The notes under the pieces: model-generated
The model's input: the letters and a program-made list of their open reading frames with translations, nothing else
What the model was told of the DNA's origin: nothing
Database searches by the model: none
Assembly (NCBI GenBank): GCA_002839675.1
Contig: PGYM01000001.1
Span: forward strand, 548,683-612,682
Origin: Methanomicrobiales archaeon HGW-Methanomicrobiales-1
GTDB taxonomy: Archaea; Halobacteriota; Methanomicrobia; Methanomicrobiales; Methanospirillaceae
DNA length: 64,000 nucleotides
Reading direction: 5' to 3'
Translations under genes and position numbers: made by a program
Shown: in pieces, positions 45,243-53,652 of the stretch
Numbering within the stretch: the stretch's first letter is position 1
How the letters are laid out: each line of letters starts with the position of its first letter

Positions 45243-46487
45243 ATGGCTCACCTGACTGTTGACATCGGAGGAAGCCCGGGCATTAACTGCCACGGTTTCT
45301 GTGAATACTGCTACTTCAAACAGGTCAAGGGTGTCCAGCCGCTGGGGTGCCGGTACTGCCTCCCGTTCAAGAAAGGATGTGACTACTGCACCCGTGGGGT
45401 AAAGGAAGAGTACAGCGGATTTAAAGATCTAAAAACCATCGCTGATGAGACTCTTGCAAATCTCCAGACAAAACGAGGAGATATCGAACGGATCACTATC
45501 AGCGGTGGCGGGGACCCCAGTTGCTATCCACGATTCACCGAACTCATTGAACTGCTCGGAACTATGGAGGCTCCGCTCCATATCGGTTATACCAGCGGCA
45601 AAGGCTGGGATGATCCGGCAGTAGCCGATCTCCTGATCGACAACGGCCTGTCGGAAATATCATTCACCGTCTTTGCATCTGACCCGGCCCTTCGCAAACG
45701 TTACATGCACGATCCGACTCCGGAAGCCTCGTTGAAAATTGTGGAACGGTTATGTGAGGATGCCGATGTATACGCAGCAGCAGTTATCCTTCCGGGCATC
45801 AACGATGGAACAGTTCTCGAACAGACCTGTGAATGGCTGGATACCTACGGCGCAAAAGGATTAATCCTGATGCGGTTTGCTAATACAACCGAACATGGTC
45901 TTATCCTGGACAATGGCCCGATCATCCAAAACCAGCCGGTGCAGACCGTGGAATCTTTTCGTGATCTGATCGCGGATTTGAGCGTGAAATATAACCTGAA
46001 AATTTCTGGAACTCCCCTATGGGACCCGGATATCGGATCTCCGTTTGCGATTATCAGCGAACCGCAACTGGTACAGAAACTCCCCCGGGTAACCCGGAGG
46101 GCAACGGTCATCAGCGGGAGTGTGGCCACCCCCTATATCGAAAAAATCCTGTCTGCCTGTGGCTCTGACGTGCCTGTTATTCCCGTGAATAAAGAGATTG
46201 CGTGCCTCATCACAACCGATGATCTCCGGAAACTCGATCTATCTTCACTTGAACGCGCAGTTATCCTCCCCGGGCGGGCGTTTGTGTTTGACCCGGAAGC
46301 GCAGGAAATCCTTTCGGCCGATGGTATGGATCGCGAGGTTATCCGTGGGCCGGATATGCTGACAGCGGATGCTGAAACGAGTATGGGTATGACCCGCGAT
46401 CAGGTTCTCGCTATGGAGATGGAAGGCTTTGCTGAACTGATACAGACTATAAACATGTACGGAAGCTCAAAAACTGTTAGCAAGTGA
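45243..46487 (+). CDS. mmp10: Methyl-coenzyme M reductase arginine methyltransferase (methanogenesis marker 10)
   Basis: A 414-residue B12-dependent radical SAM methylase that puts the C5-methyl group on an active-site arginine of McrA. The N-terminus is unmistakable: HLTVDIGGSPGIN, then C16xxxC20xxC23 for the radical SAM cluster, and a second Cys set C36, C39, C46 and C49 (LGCRYC, GCDYC). ISGGGDPSCYP and FRDLI-type barrel residues follow. The gene is found in methanogens and their relatives, so it marks the host as one. It stands alone between a tRNA gene and a hairpin terminator. Confidence 0.93.
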   Translation: MAHLTVDIGGSPGINCHGFCEYCYFKQVKGVQPLGCRYCLPFKKGCDYCTRGVKEEYSGFKDLKTIADETLANLQTKRGDIERITISGGGDPSCYPRFTELIELLGTMEAPLHIGYTSGKGWDDPAVADLLIDNGLSEISFTVFASDPALRKRYMHDPTPEASLKIVERLCEDADVYAAAVILPGINDGTVLEQTCEWLDTYGAKGLILMRFANTTEHGLILDNGPIIQNQPVQTVESFRDLIADLSVKYNLKISGTPLWDPDIGSPFAIISEPQLVQKLPRVTRRATVISGSVATPYIEKILSACGSDVPVIPVNKEIACLITTDDLRKLDLSSLERAVILPGRAFVFDPEAQEILSADGMDREVIRGPDMLTADAETSMGMTRDQVLAMEMEGFAELIQTINMYGSSKTVSK

Positions 46488-46523
46488 TGGGGAACTGTTG
46501 AAAAGGGATTCCCCATCTTTTTT
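46487..46523 (+). terminator. Hairpin-type terminator of mmp10
   Basis: A perfect 8-base inverted repeat (ATGGGGAA at 46487-46494 and TTCCCCAT at 46509-46516) with a 14-base loop, followed by C and a run of six T at 46518-46523, directly at the mmp10 stop codon. It has the form of an intrinsic terminator. Confidence 0.7.
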
Positions 46524-46897
46524 ATGGGGCTGTATTTTGCATGGGGATTACCTTGAACGATATTCCCAGTAATCTCATGATTCCACCCCTGTCACTCAGG
46601 CATCCCCAACTATTTTGATAACCAGAATCATATTGACAAAGCTCCGGGGAAAATGTATTCTGCCTCATTACTCCCGTGAGGAAATCAGGCACTCACTTCA
46701 CCTCAAAAATTCATCCCCGAAGAACTGCCTGCCTGTGGCGGTAGTTCGAGAGCGTTATCCTAATTCTGAACGTTTCAGGTCAAATGTAAGCATTCAATTT
46801 GATTTGTGTTCTAAATTTTCTTAAGTTGCTTGGTAGGACGCTGTCATGGTGGTTCAAGCGACACAATGGATAATGAATTCATCATTATTTTACCCAC
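46524..46897. other. Intergenic stretch without clear gene
   Basis: About 370 bases between the mmp10 terminator and the small frame at 46898. A 69-codon frame at 46615-46824 has no recognisable domain or ribosome site. I see no RNA gene. Confidence 0.45.
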
Positions 46898-47002
46898 ATG
46901 AAAAACGAAGAACCTAAAATAAATGCCTACCCAAACCGGGACCCACAAAGAAACCAAAACCCTCGCGAAATCGGAGGCGACTACCTAAAAAAAGAAGTTT
47001 AG
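46898..47002 (+). CDS. Possible small protein (34 residues)
   Basis: A 34-codon frame reading MKNEEPKINAYPNRDPQRNQ and ending in IGGDYLKKEV. Its hydrophilic, Asn/Pro/Arg-rich composition is unlike random AT-rich translation. It ends by overlapping the stop of the convergent DUF350 gene. There is no clear ribosome site and no neighbour to suggest a role. It could be chance. Confidence 0.25.
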   Translation: MKNEEPKINAYPNRDPQRNQNPREIGGDYLKKEV

Positions 47003-47499
47003 AGAATTGCTGCAGTGATGCCAATAACACCTGACTGGATAATAACAGCAACAGCGATAATGACTCCACCCATCTCAAGCGCAACTGCAACGTTACCCTT
47101 CTTGAGCTCTTCGAACTCCTCAACACCTTTTGTCAGTTTGTCGAGGATGTTGAGCGCAAGGTAGATAGCGCCAACTGCGAGCACAATGCCCAGAACGAGC
47201 TGAATGATTGCGACACCGACAACAGTCATTCCATCGACAGAGAGAATGCCTAATGACAGTGCTTTATTGATTCCAACTGAAAGTCCCGAAACTCCTGACT
47301 GGACTACAAGCGCAATTGCAACAAATACTGCTGCGACAAGGATACCGACAGCAACGTTACCTTTTGCAAGTTCCTTTTCTTCATCAATTCCCTTGGTGAT
47401 CTTTCCGAGCACCGAAAAGCCGATATACAGTGCCACAACGGCAAATATAATGGCAATTACCAATTGGACTAATCCAACAATTGCATTTTCCAAAAGCAT
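46999..47499 (-). CDS. DUF350-type membrane protein with duplicated domain
   Basis: A 166-residue membrane protein of two similar halves, each with two hydrophobic helices and a polar linker. LGKITKGIDEEKELAKGNVAVGILVAA in the first half repeats as LDKLTKGVEEFEELKKGNVAVALEMGG in the second, so it is an internal duplication with four membrane segments. DUF350 proteins have this design; no function is established. I start it at the ATG at 47499, with GGAGTGA just upstream, not at the longer frame start at 47535. It stands alone between mmp10 and tRNA-Met. Confidence 0.75.
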   Translation of the reverse strand: MLLENAIVGLVQLVIAIIFAVVALYIGFSVLGKITKGIDEEKELAKGNVAVGILVAAVFVAIALVVQSGVSGLSVGINKALSLGILSVDGMTVVGVAIIQLVLGIVLAVGAIYLALNILDKLTKGVEEFEELKKGNVAVALEMGGVIIAVAVIIQSGVIGITAAIL

Positions 47500-47660
47500 A
47501 ATTTCACTCCAGATTGCGTTATTATGTTCAATCAATCGGCAAATAAATATATCGTCAACTTATGAAAAATTCAAGGATATACATTGGATATTTTGTCGAT
47601 CTGGATGAGAAATGAACGTTTATTTATCAAAGTTCCAAAAAAAATACAATAAAAACAGTA

Positions 47661-47772
47661 TGCTGCGGGAGGGTTACGATCCCCCGATCTCCAGATGTCT
47701 CAAGCCTGAACGCTAAAAAACGTTCGATAAACCCTATGAGTCTGGCGCCCTAACCAGCTAGGCCACCGCAGC
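47661..47772 (-). tRNA. tRNA-Met (CAT), elongator, with intron
   Basis: A minus-strand tRNA. The acceptor GCTGCGG/CCGCAGC is fully paired, the D stem is GCCT/GGGC, and the anticodon stem CCAGA/TCTGG encloses CTCATA plus A, with anticodon CAT. A 38-base insert at 47697-47734 sits after position 37, the canonical archaeal intron site, and contains a GAACG/CGTTC hairpin, as expected for splicing-endonuclease recognition. The mature length is 74. The non-initiator acceptor and the intron argue for elongator Met; an Ile2 (CAU) tRNA is the alternative. Confidence 0.88.
47697..47734 (-). other. Intron of tRNA-Met
   Basis: Thirty-eight bases between tRNA positions 37 and 38. A five-base stem with a T-rich loop lies inside, and the flanks can form the bulge-helix-bulge cut by archaeal splicing endonuclease. 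Boundaries were set by keeping a 7-base anticodon loop. Confidence 0.75.
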
Positions 47773-47838
47773 ACAAAAGTGCATAATAAAAACGCGGTAA
47801 AAACAATTAAAGGTTCTGATGAGAGTTACTCTCGAATA

Positions 47839-49314
47839 TCATACCTTTTTCTGCTGCAGGTAGGTATTGACTGCAGCAGTGATCGCGGCGACTTTTTTAC
47901 CCTGGTCGAATGAACCCGCGAGGGTTTGCATTCGCGTCTCCTCGTCACGCTTGTACCGTTCCAGTGTACTTAAGATGTGCTCTTCTTGCAGGAAGTGAGT
48001 ATGGGTATTTCCTTCGATATACTGCTGGTTGTTCATGATCGCGTAGTGGAGGGGAAGTGTGGTCTTCACTCCGAGGATAATGTACTCCGATATCGCTCTG
48101 CGCATGCGTCTGATCGCATCCGCACGGGTTTGATCCCATGCACAGAGCTTCGCGATCATGGAGTCATAGATGGGGGAAATGGTGTATCCCATGTGGATTC
48201 CGCTGTCGATCCTGATACCCGGTCCTCCGGGTGAGCGGTAACGGACAATCTTTCCGGGATCTGCCGCAAAATTGTTGAGGGGGTCCTCAGCATTGATCCT
48301 GCACTCGATAGCATGGCCCCGGATGGAGATATCCTGTTGTTCGAAGGGTAAGGACTCACCGGCTGCAATCGCAAGCTGCTGTTTGACAATATCTACACCC
48401 GTGATGAACTCTGTAATCGTATGCTCGACCTGAAGGCGGGTGTTCATCTCCATAAAGTAATAATTGCCATTGCTGTAGAGGAACTCTACTGTCCCTGCAT
48501 TGGTGTAATCCGATGCCCTGGCTGCCCTGAGTGCGGAGTCTGCCATACGCTCCCGTAATTCCGGGGTCATGATCGGGCAGGGTGCCTCTTCTATCAGTTT
48601 CTGGTGCCGGCGCTGGATAGAACATTCACGTTCATAGAGATGGACGGCGTTACCGTGTTCATCGGCAAAAATCTGGAATTCAATATGCCGGGGTTTGACC
48701 AGATATTTCTCAATGAAGACCGTGGCATCGCCAAATGCAGACTGGGCGATTCGCATGCTGGCCGAGATCGCCTCATCCATATCTTTCTCATCGTTTACGA
48801 TCTGCATCCCGATACCGCCACCACCGGCACTGGCCTTGACAATGACCGGGTACCCAATCTCGGATGCGATCTTCTTTGCCTCTTCAGGATCTTTGATGCC
48901 ACCTTCCGTGCCTGGGACAACCGGGACCCCGTGCTCTTTCATCATCTGCTTGCTGCCGATCTTGGATCCCATCGCTTTGATGGTCTTCCAGCGCGGTCCG
49001 ACAAAGGTGACGTTTTCTTCAAGACAGAGTTTTGCGAATTTATAGTTCTCGGCTAAAAATCCGTATCCCGGGTGCACCGCATCCGCCCCGCTTTTTTTGG
49101 CGATATCGATGATTCGCTCCATATTGAGGTAGCTTTTTGACGGGTGGGCTTCCCCGACCTGGAATGCCTCATCGGCATATCTTACATGGAGTGCATTTTT
49201 ATCGGCAGTGGAATAGATTGCTACCGTCTCGATATCGAGCTCGCGGCAGGCTCTCATTACGCGGATGGCGATCTCGCCCCGGTTTGCTATCAGCAGTTTT
49301 TCGAAATATTTCAT
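47839..49314 (-). CDS. pycA: Pyruvate carboxylase subunit A (biotin carboxylase)
   Basis: A 491-residue biotin carboxylase that carboxylates the biotin on PycB with ATP and bicarbonate. KLLIANRGEIAIRVMRACREL opens the N-domain. HPGYGFLAEN, KASAGGGGIGMQIV (ATP grasp loop), ERECSIQRRHQKLIEEAPCP and MEMNTRLQVEHTITE are the standard motifs. Length equals that of methanogen PycA, and the biotin carrier is on the separate PycB. It follows pycB with a four-base overlap. Methanogens need this anaplerotic step to make oxaloacetate from pyruvate. Confidence 0.95.
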   Translation of the reverse strand: MKYFEKLLIANRGEIAIRVMRACRELDIETVAIYSTADKNALHVRYADEAFQVGEAHPSKSYLNMERIIDIAKKSGADAVHPGYGFLAENYKFAKLCLEENVTFVGPRWKTIKAMGSKIGSKQMMKEHGVPVVPGTEGGIKDPEEAKKIASEIGYPVIVKASAGGGGIGMQIVNDEKDMDEAISASMRIAQSAFGDATVFIEKYLVKPRHIEFQIFADEHGNAVHLYERECSIQRRHQKLIEEAPCPIMTPELRERMADSALRAARASDYTNAGTVEFLYSNGNYYFMEMNTRLQVEHTITEFITGVDIVKQQLAIAAGESLPFEQQDISIRGHAIECRINAEDPLNNFAADPGKIVRYRSPGGPGIRIDSGIHMGYTISPIYDSMIAKLCAWDQTRADAIRRMRRAISEYIILGVKTTLPLHYAIMNNQQYIEGNTHTHFLQEEHILSTLERYKRDEETRMQTLAGSFDQGKKVAAITAAVNTYLQQKKV

Positions 49315-51050
49315 TGCACCACCAGCAGAACATCGCCATTTTTGACGATATCTCCGGTATCAACAAAGATCTCTGTAACTTTACCGTCAATCGGGCTGTG
49401 AATGGGATTTTCCATCTTCATTGCTTCAAGAACGACCAGCGTGTCACCTTTCTTGACTACTGCACCCCTGCTGACATTGACCTTCAGGACCATGCCCTGC
49501 ATATTGCTCTTGATGCCGCCTTCAAAATTTCCCTGGGGTATCTTCTGCTGGGAGACGCTTGCCACTTCCACCTTGCTGCCCCCGACAGATACAATGCGTA
49601 CGGTAAATACTTCCCCGTCAACTTCGACTTCCATCTCGCTGGGGACATCCGTCTTAGGCTGCATGGCCATCTGCATCTGGGGTAGCGGCTCGGGTGGTCG
49701 TTCACCTTTCAGGAATGCCGGGGCAATTGCCGGGTAGATGATATAGGTAAGAATGTCCTCTTCCTTTTTTACGAGGCCCGCTGCGGTTGCTTCTGCTTTC
49801 ATTTTCTCGTACGATGGTTCCAGTAAGTCAGCAGGCCGGACCGTGACAACTGCGTCATTACCAATGATCAGGTGACGTATTTTCTCGCTGACCGGCGCCG
49901 GGGATTTCCCATAGAGCCCGTGAATATAGTCTTTTACTTCCTTAGTTACGTTCTTGTAACGATCCCCGCCTACGAGAACATTCAGGACGGCCTGTGTCCC
50001 GACAATCTGGCTGGTGGGAGTAACGAGTGGAGGATAGCCGAGATCCTCTCGCACGCGGGGTATCTCGGCAAGCACTTCCTCCATCCGGTTGAGGGCATCC
50101 TGTTCCTGAAGCTGTGATACGAGGTTGGAGATCATACCGCCGGGAAGCTGGTAGATGAGGACATCGGAATCAACCCTTTCTGATATCGGGTTGACCAGGG
50201 CGCCATATTTTTCGCGTATCTGTAAACAGGTATTCCGCACAGGCCGCAGTCTCAGCAGGTCAATGCCGGTGTCATAGGGTGTTCCCTTCAACGCGGCTAC
50301 GATGCTTTCTGTAGGGGGTTGCGAAGTACCCATTGAGAACGGGGACATGGCCGTATCAAGGATATCCACTCCGGCCTCTACCGCAGCCTGGTAGCTCATC
50401 GGAGCAATCCCGCTCGTTGAATGGCTGTGCAGGCAGACTTTGATGTCCACCGCTTTTTTGATCCCCGTTATGAGTTCCCGCGCCGCTTCGGGCATGATAA
50501 GCCCTGCCATGTCCTTGATACAGATCGAATCACAATCATGCGCAGCGAGTTCTTTTGCCATTTCGATGAAGGTGCTGGTGTTATGGACCGGGCTCGTTGT
50601 ATAGCATATGGTGCCCTGCAGGTGCGCACCGGCCAACTTTACCTGGTCCATCGATCGTTTCATATTCCGGATATCATTTAATGCATCAAAGACTCGGAAG
50701 ACATCCACACCATTTTTATGTGCCGCTGCCACGAATTTATCGACAACATCATCGGAATAATGCCGGTACCCGACAAGGTTCTGGCCCCGGAGAAGCATCT
50801 GGATCGGTGTGCGTTTTAGTTCTGCTTTGAGTTGACGAAGACGGTCCCATGGGTCGTCGTTTAAAAACCGGATGCACGTATCGAAGGTTGCCCCGCCCCA
50901 TGCTTCAACGGAAAAAAAACCGCACTTGTCGAGTCCCTCTGCCAGGGGAATCATGTCCTCTGTCCGGAGTCTCGTGGCTATAAGCGACTGGTGCGCGTCA
51001 CGGAGGGTGGTATCCGTGATTTTGACTTTGTGAGGAGCGGCGGAGTACAT
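49311..51050 (-). CDS. pycB: Pyruvate carboxylase subunit B (carboxyltransferase and biotin carrier)
   Basis: A 579-residue protein: residues about 5-280 are an HMGL-like carboxyltransferase barrel (ITDTTLRDAHQSLIATRLRT, FRVFDALND, MAGLIMPE, CLHSHSTSG), then the conserved carboxylase domain, and a C-terminal biotinyl domain with VLEAMKMEN holding the biotinylated Lys. I start at the ATG at 51050 with AGGTCA upstream; a longer frame at 51080 adds ten residues with no ribosome site. It lies next to the biotin import and attachment genes, which supply the cofactor it consumes. Confidence 0.95.
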   Translation of the reverse strand: MYSAAPHKVKITDTTLRDAHQSLIATRLRTEDMIPLAEGLDKCGFFSVEAWGGATFDTCIRFLNDDPWDRLRQLKAELKRTPIQMLLRGQNLVGYRHYSDDVVDKFVAAAHKNGVDVFRVFDALNDIRNMKRSMDQVKLAGAHLQGTICYTTSPVHNTSTFIEMAKELAAHDCDSICIKDMAGLIMPEAARELITGIKKAVDIKVCLHSHSTSGIAPMSYQAAVEAGVDILDTAMSPFSMGTSQPPTESIVAALKGTPYDTGIDLLRLRPVRNTCLQIREKYGALVNPISERVDSDVLIYQLPGGMISNLVSQLQEQDALNRMEEVLAEIPRVREDLGYPPLVTPTSQIVGTQAVLNVLVGGDRYKNVTKEVKDYIHGLYGKSPAPVSEKIRHLIIGNDAVVTVRPADLLEPSYEKMKAEATAAGLVKKEEDILTYIIYPAIAPAFLKGERPPEPLPQMQMAMQPKTDVPSEMEVEVDGEVFTVRIVSVGGSKVEVASVSQQKIPQGNFEGGIKSNMQGMVLKVNVSRGAVVKKGDTLVVLEAMKMENPIHSPIDGKVTEIFVDTGDIVKNGDVLLVVQ

Positions 51051-51101
51051 GGGTTGACCTCTGCGGGACAATTCTATCAAATTTAGCCTCTCAAAAATTC
51101 A

Positions 51102-51752
51102 TCAGGATAGTATAAAAAATGCACTAACGGGAATCATGGCGATGACTGCTGCGCATACAGCAAAAAATGCGGCAACAAAATCTCCCTTCTCCCGGGTAAA
51201 GACCGGAACGCAGGTTCCGCCATGGATGTATCCTCTTATTGCCAGAAGTTCTGCAGTATCTTCTGCCCGCAGGAGCGTCTCATGGATAAGAACTCTGCCG
51301 ACAGGAATGATGCTCTGTAAACCAGATCGGATCCCTTTCATCCGCTCCGCAGCGAGTATCCGGTCAAAATCGATGGTAAGTGCGTTCAAATTCTGTAGCG
51401 CCATCTCAGCAAGCATGCCGAGTTCGAAACCATTGCGGTTTCCAAAGAGCCAGCAACCGAGGTTCAAAAACTCCCCCCGTTTCTGCCCGGAAAGAAACCA
51501 GATCCCTATGAGAATGACAATCATCATCCGGAAGAAGTAGGAGAGTCCGCCTCCCCCGGTAATTTCGAGTATAATACTGAAAACCCCAATAAGTGCTATG
51601 GAGGGAAGGACAAGCCGGTATTTCAGCACAAGGTGGAGATTAGGAGTAAAGATCATCCACCAGAAAAATGCTGCAATGGCCCCCGGAATGCTTAAGAATG
51701 CTATGAGGGACAGGAGTGTTGCCACTCCGGTCCGCAGCCTTATGTCCTGCAT
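51102..51752 (-). CDS. ecfT: Energy-coupling factor transporter membrane protein EcfT
   Basis: A 216-residue CbiQ/EcfT protein linking the ATPases to the substrate-binding BioY. Hydrophobic segments are near residues 12-35, 45-62, 68-85 and the C-terminal 195-215. The cytoplasmic ERMKGIRSG and VLIHETLLRAEDTAELLAIRGY hold the A-R-G-type coupling motifs (ERMKGIRS and AIRG). It overlaps the ATPase gene upstream by 13 bases and ends the bioY-ecf operon. Confidence 0.87.
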   Translation of the reverse strand: MQDIRLRTGVATLLSLIAFLSIPGAIAAFFWWMIFTPNLHLVLKYRLVLPSIALIGVFSIILEITGGGGLSYFFRMMIVILIGIWFLSGQKRGEFLNLGCWLFGNRNGFELGMLAEMALQNLNALTIDFDRILAAERMKGIRSGLQSIIPVGRVLIHETLLRAEDTAELLAIRGYIHGGTCVPVFTREKGDFVAAFFAVCAAVIAMIPVSAFFILS

Positions 51753-52432
51753 GCCACCTCTATAAGATCATCAGGAGAGATGTTCCCCGGTATTTTGCCT
51801 GAGGCAACCAGTGTTCTGATCAGGGATGGTATGTGGTGCCAGTTCCGAAGACCTTCGGGCGGTGAGCCGCAGTTCCTGAGCTGGCCGTCCTCAATTTCCC
51901 AGATATGCCCAATCCGGGGAAAGATTGCCTGTTCATGGGTAAACAGTATGGTAATGCCATGGGAACGCCCGGAAAGGATGTTGCATATGCGCTGTTTCTC
52001 GCAAACATCGAGAGAACTGAATGGTTCATCAAGGATGAGGAGATCGTACTGGTTTGCAAGGACACAAGCCAGGTGGAGCCGCATCAATTCGCCCCTGCTT
52101 AAGCGGAAGGGATCATAATCCCTTTTCGCCTCAAGATTGATTGACGAGAGGATGATGGTCGGGTCAAGACCCCATGATTCACATTCCTCACGGACGGTTG
52201 TTCCCGTTATATGGTATTCGGGAAACTGGAACGAGATCATGAGCGAGGAGACCTGGTCGCGAATGACCGAGCCCGACGCTGCGGAAAACAGGCCCGCCAT
52301 CATCAGTGCGAGTGTGGATTTTCCACTGCCTACATCCCCGCTGATGAGGTGAATCCCCTCAGTGAAGCTTCCCTCCGCAGAAAGACGCCAGTTTCCGCGT
52401 TTTATTTCTACACCCTCAAGCCCCAGTCTCAT
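51740..52432 (-). CDS. ECF transporter ATP-binding protein (second)
   Basis: A 230-residue ABC ATPase of the ECF type. GDVGSGKSTLA is Walker A, LSRGELMRLHLA the signature (Arg in place of Gly-Gly), LLILDEPFSSLD Walker B and FTHEQ the switch. The start is taken as the ATG at 52432, overlapping the upstream ATPase stop as ATGA. With its sister at 52429-53100 it forms the heterodimer that powers the biotin importer. Confidence 0.88.
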   Translation of the reverse strand: MRLGLEGVEIKRGNWRLSAEGSFTEGIHLISGDVGSGKSTLALMMAGLFSAASGSVIRDQVSSLMISFQFPEYHITGTTVREECESWGLDPTIILSSINLEAKRDYDPFRLSRGELMRLHLACVLANQYDLLILDEPFSSLDVCEKQRICNILSGRSHGITILFTHEQAIFPRIGHIWEIEDGQLRNCGSPPEGLRNWHHIPSLIRTLVASGKIPGNISPDDLIEVACRT

Positions 52433-53100
52433 ACTCTGCACTTCCATGCGAGTGGAAAAAAGGGCGAGTCTTCAAGAGCTGAAAAGACCTTCTCCGGTGT
52501 TCCGGAAAACCGGACCCGGCCATTTTCCAGAAATATGAGGTGATCACTCACTGAAGCGGTTTCCATATCCTGCGTACTACGGATTATGAAGGGAATATTC
52601 GAATGTTGGATGATCCCATCTATCGATTGCATACACCGCGCATCCATATGCGAGTCACATTCATCGAGAATGAGAACCCGGGGATTCTGGATCATCGCTG
52701 CTGCGAGAGCAACGAGTACTTTTTCGCCCCCGGATAGTTCTCTCACCGGCCGATCTGACAGCCGGGCAATCCCGAACCGTTCCAGGACTTCATCCATACG
52801 CCGGGTGATCTCTTCAATTGGGCGGTGCTTGAAGCGGAGCGAGGATGCAATTTCATCAGCAACAGTCTCGAACAGGAAATTGCGATCGGGAAATTCATTG
52901 ACCCATCCGATCTCTGACCGGCGTGGTTCTATGCCTTCAATGAGGATAGTGCCCGTATTCGGAAGAAAAATGCCGGCACAGAGTTTCAGGAGCGTGGTCT
53001 TCCCGCTGCCATTTGCTCCGATAACCGAAGTAACTCCGGTTCTAATCGTGAGTGACTCAATCGCCAAAGTACGATAGCGGAGATTTTCAATGCGGATCAT
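52429..53100 (-). CDS. ECF transporter ATP-binding protein (first)
   Basis: A 223-residue ABC ATPase. GANGSGKTTLL is Walker A, VRELSGGEKVLVALAAA the signature, VLILDECDSHMD Walker B. The last is DEC-D rather than the usual DEPT, so the residue after the catalytic Glu is Cys. It sits between bioY (4-base overlap) and the second ATPase. It pairs with the other ATPase, EcfT and BioY as a biotin importer. Confidence 0.87.
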   Translation of the reverse strand: MIRIENLRYRTLAIESLTIRTGVTSVIGANGSGKTTLLKLCAGIFLPNTGTILIEGIEPRRSEIGWVNEFPDRNFLFETVADEIASSLRFKHRPIEEITRRMDEVLERFGIARLSDRPVRELSGGEKVLVALAAAMIQNPRVLILDECDSHMDARCMQSIDGIIQHSNIPFIIRSTQDMETASVSDHLIFLENGRVRFSGTPEKVFSALEDSPFFPLAWKCRV

Positions 53101-53606
53101 GAGAGTCGCTTTCCGATTAGATATGCGGCAGCAGCTTTGATCACGTCGCCCGGGAAAAATGGCAGCGCGCCGGTAACGATCGCCGGAATGAATCCGAGTT
53201 GTAAGGAATACATCAGCCAGGTGACCCCAAACAGGTAGATTACTGCGGTTGCAGCAATGATCCCACTAATACGGATTACTCGTGACTTGTTTTCCCAGGC
53301 AAGTCCTGTGATAAGAGCGGCGAAGATAAACCCGATAAGGTAGCCCCCGCTGGGCCCGAGGAGTACGCCAATTCCTGCCATGCCATTATGGAACAGGGGC
53401 AGGCCCAATACCCCCAGGATTACGTAGAGCAGTACCGGGATCGCGCCATAACGATGCATGACGATCCCGGCCAGTAAGACAAAGAGGGTCTGGATCGTAA
53501 AAGGGATGTTTCCGATGGGAAGCGAGATCCAGCTGCCCAGTGCTATAAGCCCGATAAATGCTGCGGAATAGGCAATAATCCGGGATCGCTGCAAATCTCC
53601 AAACAT
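53097..53606 (-). CDS. bioY: Biotin ECF transporter S component BioY
   Basis: A 169-residue membrane protein, the biotin-binding subunit of an ECF importer. Six hydrophobic segments are visible. SLPIGNIPFTIQTLFVLLAGI and GPSGGYLIGFIFAALITG are the biotin-binding BioY hallmarks (conserved PxT-Q and GP-GGY). The ATG at 53606 is preferred; a TTG start two codons earlier is possible. It is the first gene of the operon, and a perfect inverted repeat that resembles a BirA operator lies across its start. Confidence 0.93.
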   Translation of the reverse strand: MFGDLQRSRIIAYSAAFIGLIALGSWISLPIGNIPFTIQTLFVLLAGIVMHRYGAIPVLLYVILGVLGLPLFHNGMAGIGVLLGPSGGYLIGFIFAALITGLAWENKSRVIRISGIIAATAVIYLFGVTWLMYSLQLGFIPAIVTGALPFFPGDVIKAAAAYLIGKRLS

Positions 53607-53637
53607 CGTCAACCATTAAAAAAATGATGGTTGACGA
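53606..53637. promoter_or_regulatory. Candidate BirA operator at bioY
   Basis: A perfect inverted repeat TCGTCAACC-N14-GGTTGACGA (53606-53637), part of a 12-base palindrome with 10-base spacer at 53605-53638. The known BirA signal of bacteria and archaea is TTGTAAACC-N14/15-GGTTTACAA, so arm length, the ACC/GGT core, flanking T/A and the 14-base spacing agree. A TATA-like TTTTTTATC near 53637-53645 (minus strand) is just upstream, so a bound repressor would cover the start point. The birA gene, 16 bases upstream of the repeat, encodes an N-terminal winged helix. Operator function is inferred. Confidence 0.7.
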
Positions 53638-53652
53638 TAAAAAAGTGTCCGT

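Noticed and set aside
53605-53638. Reading the inverted repeat as a terminator of birA
   Set aside because: The T-run is in the loop, not after the stem, and the arms match a BirA operator with N14 spacing, so a terminator is less likely.
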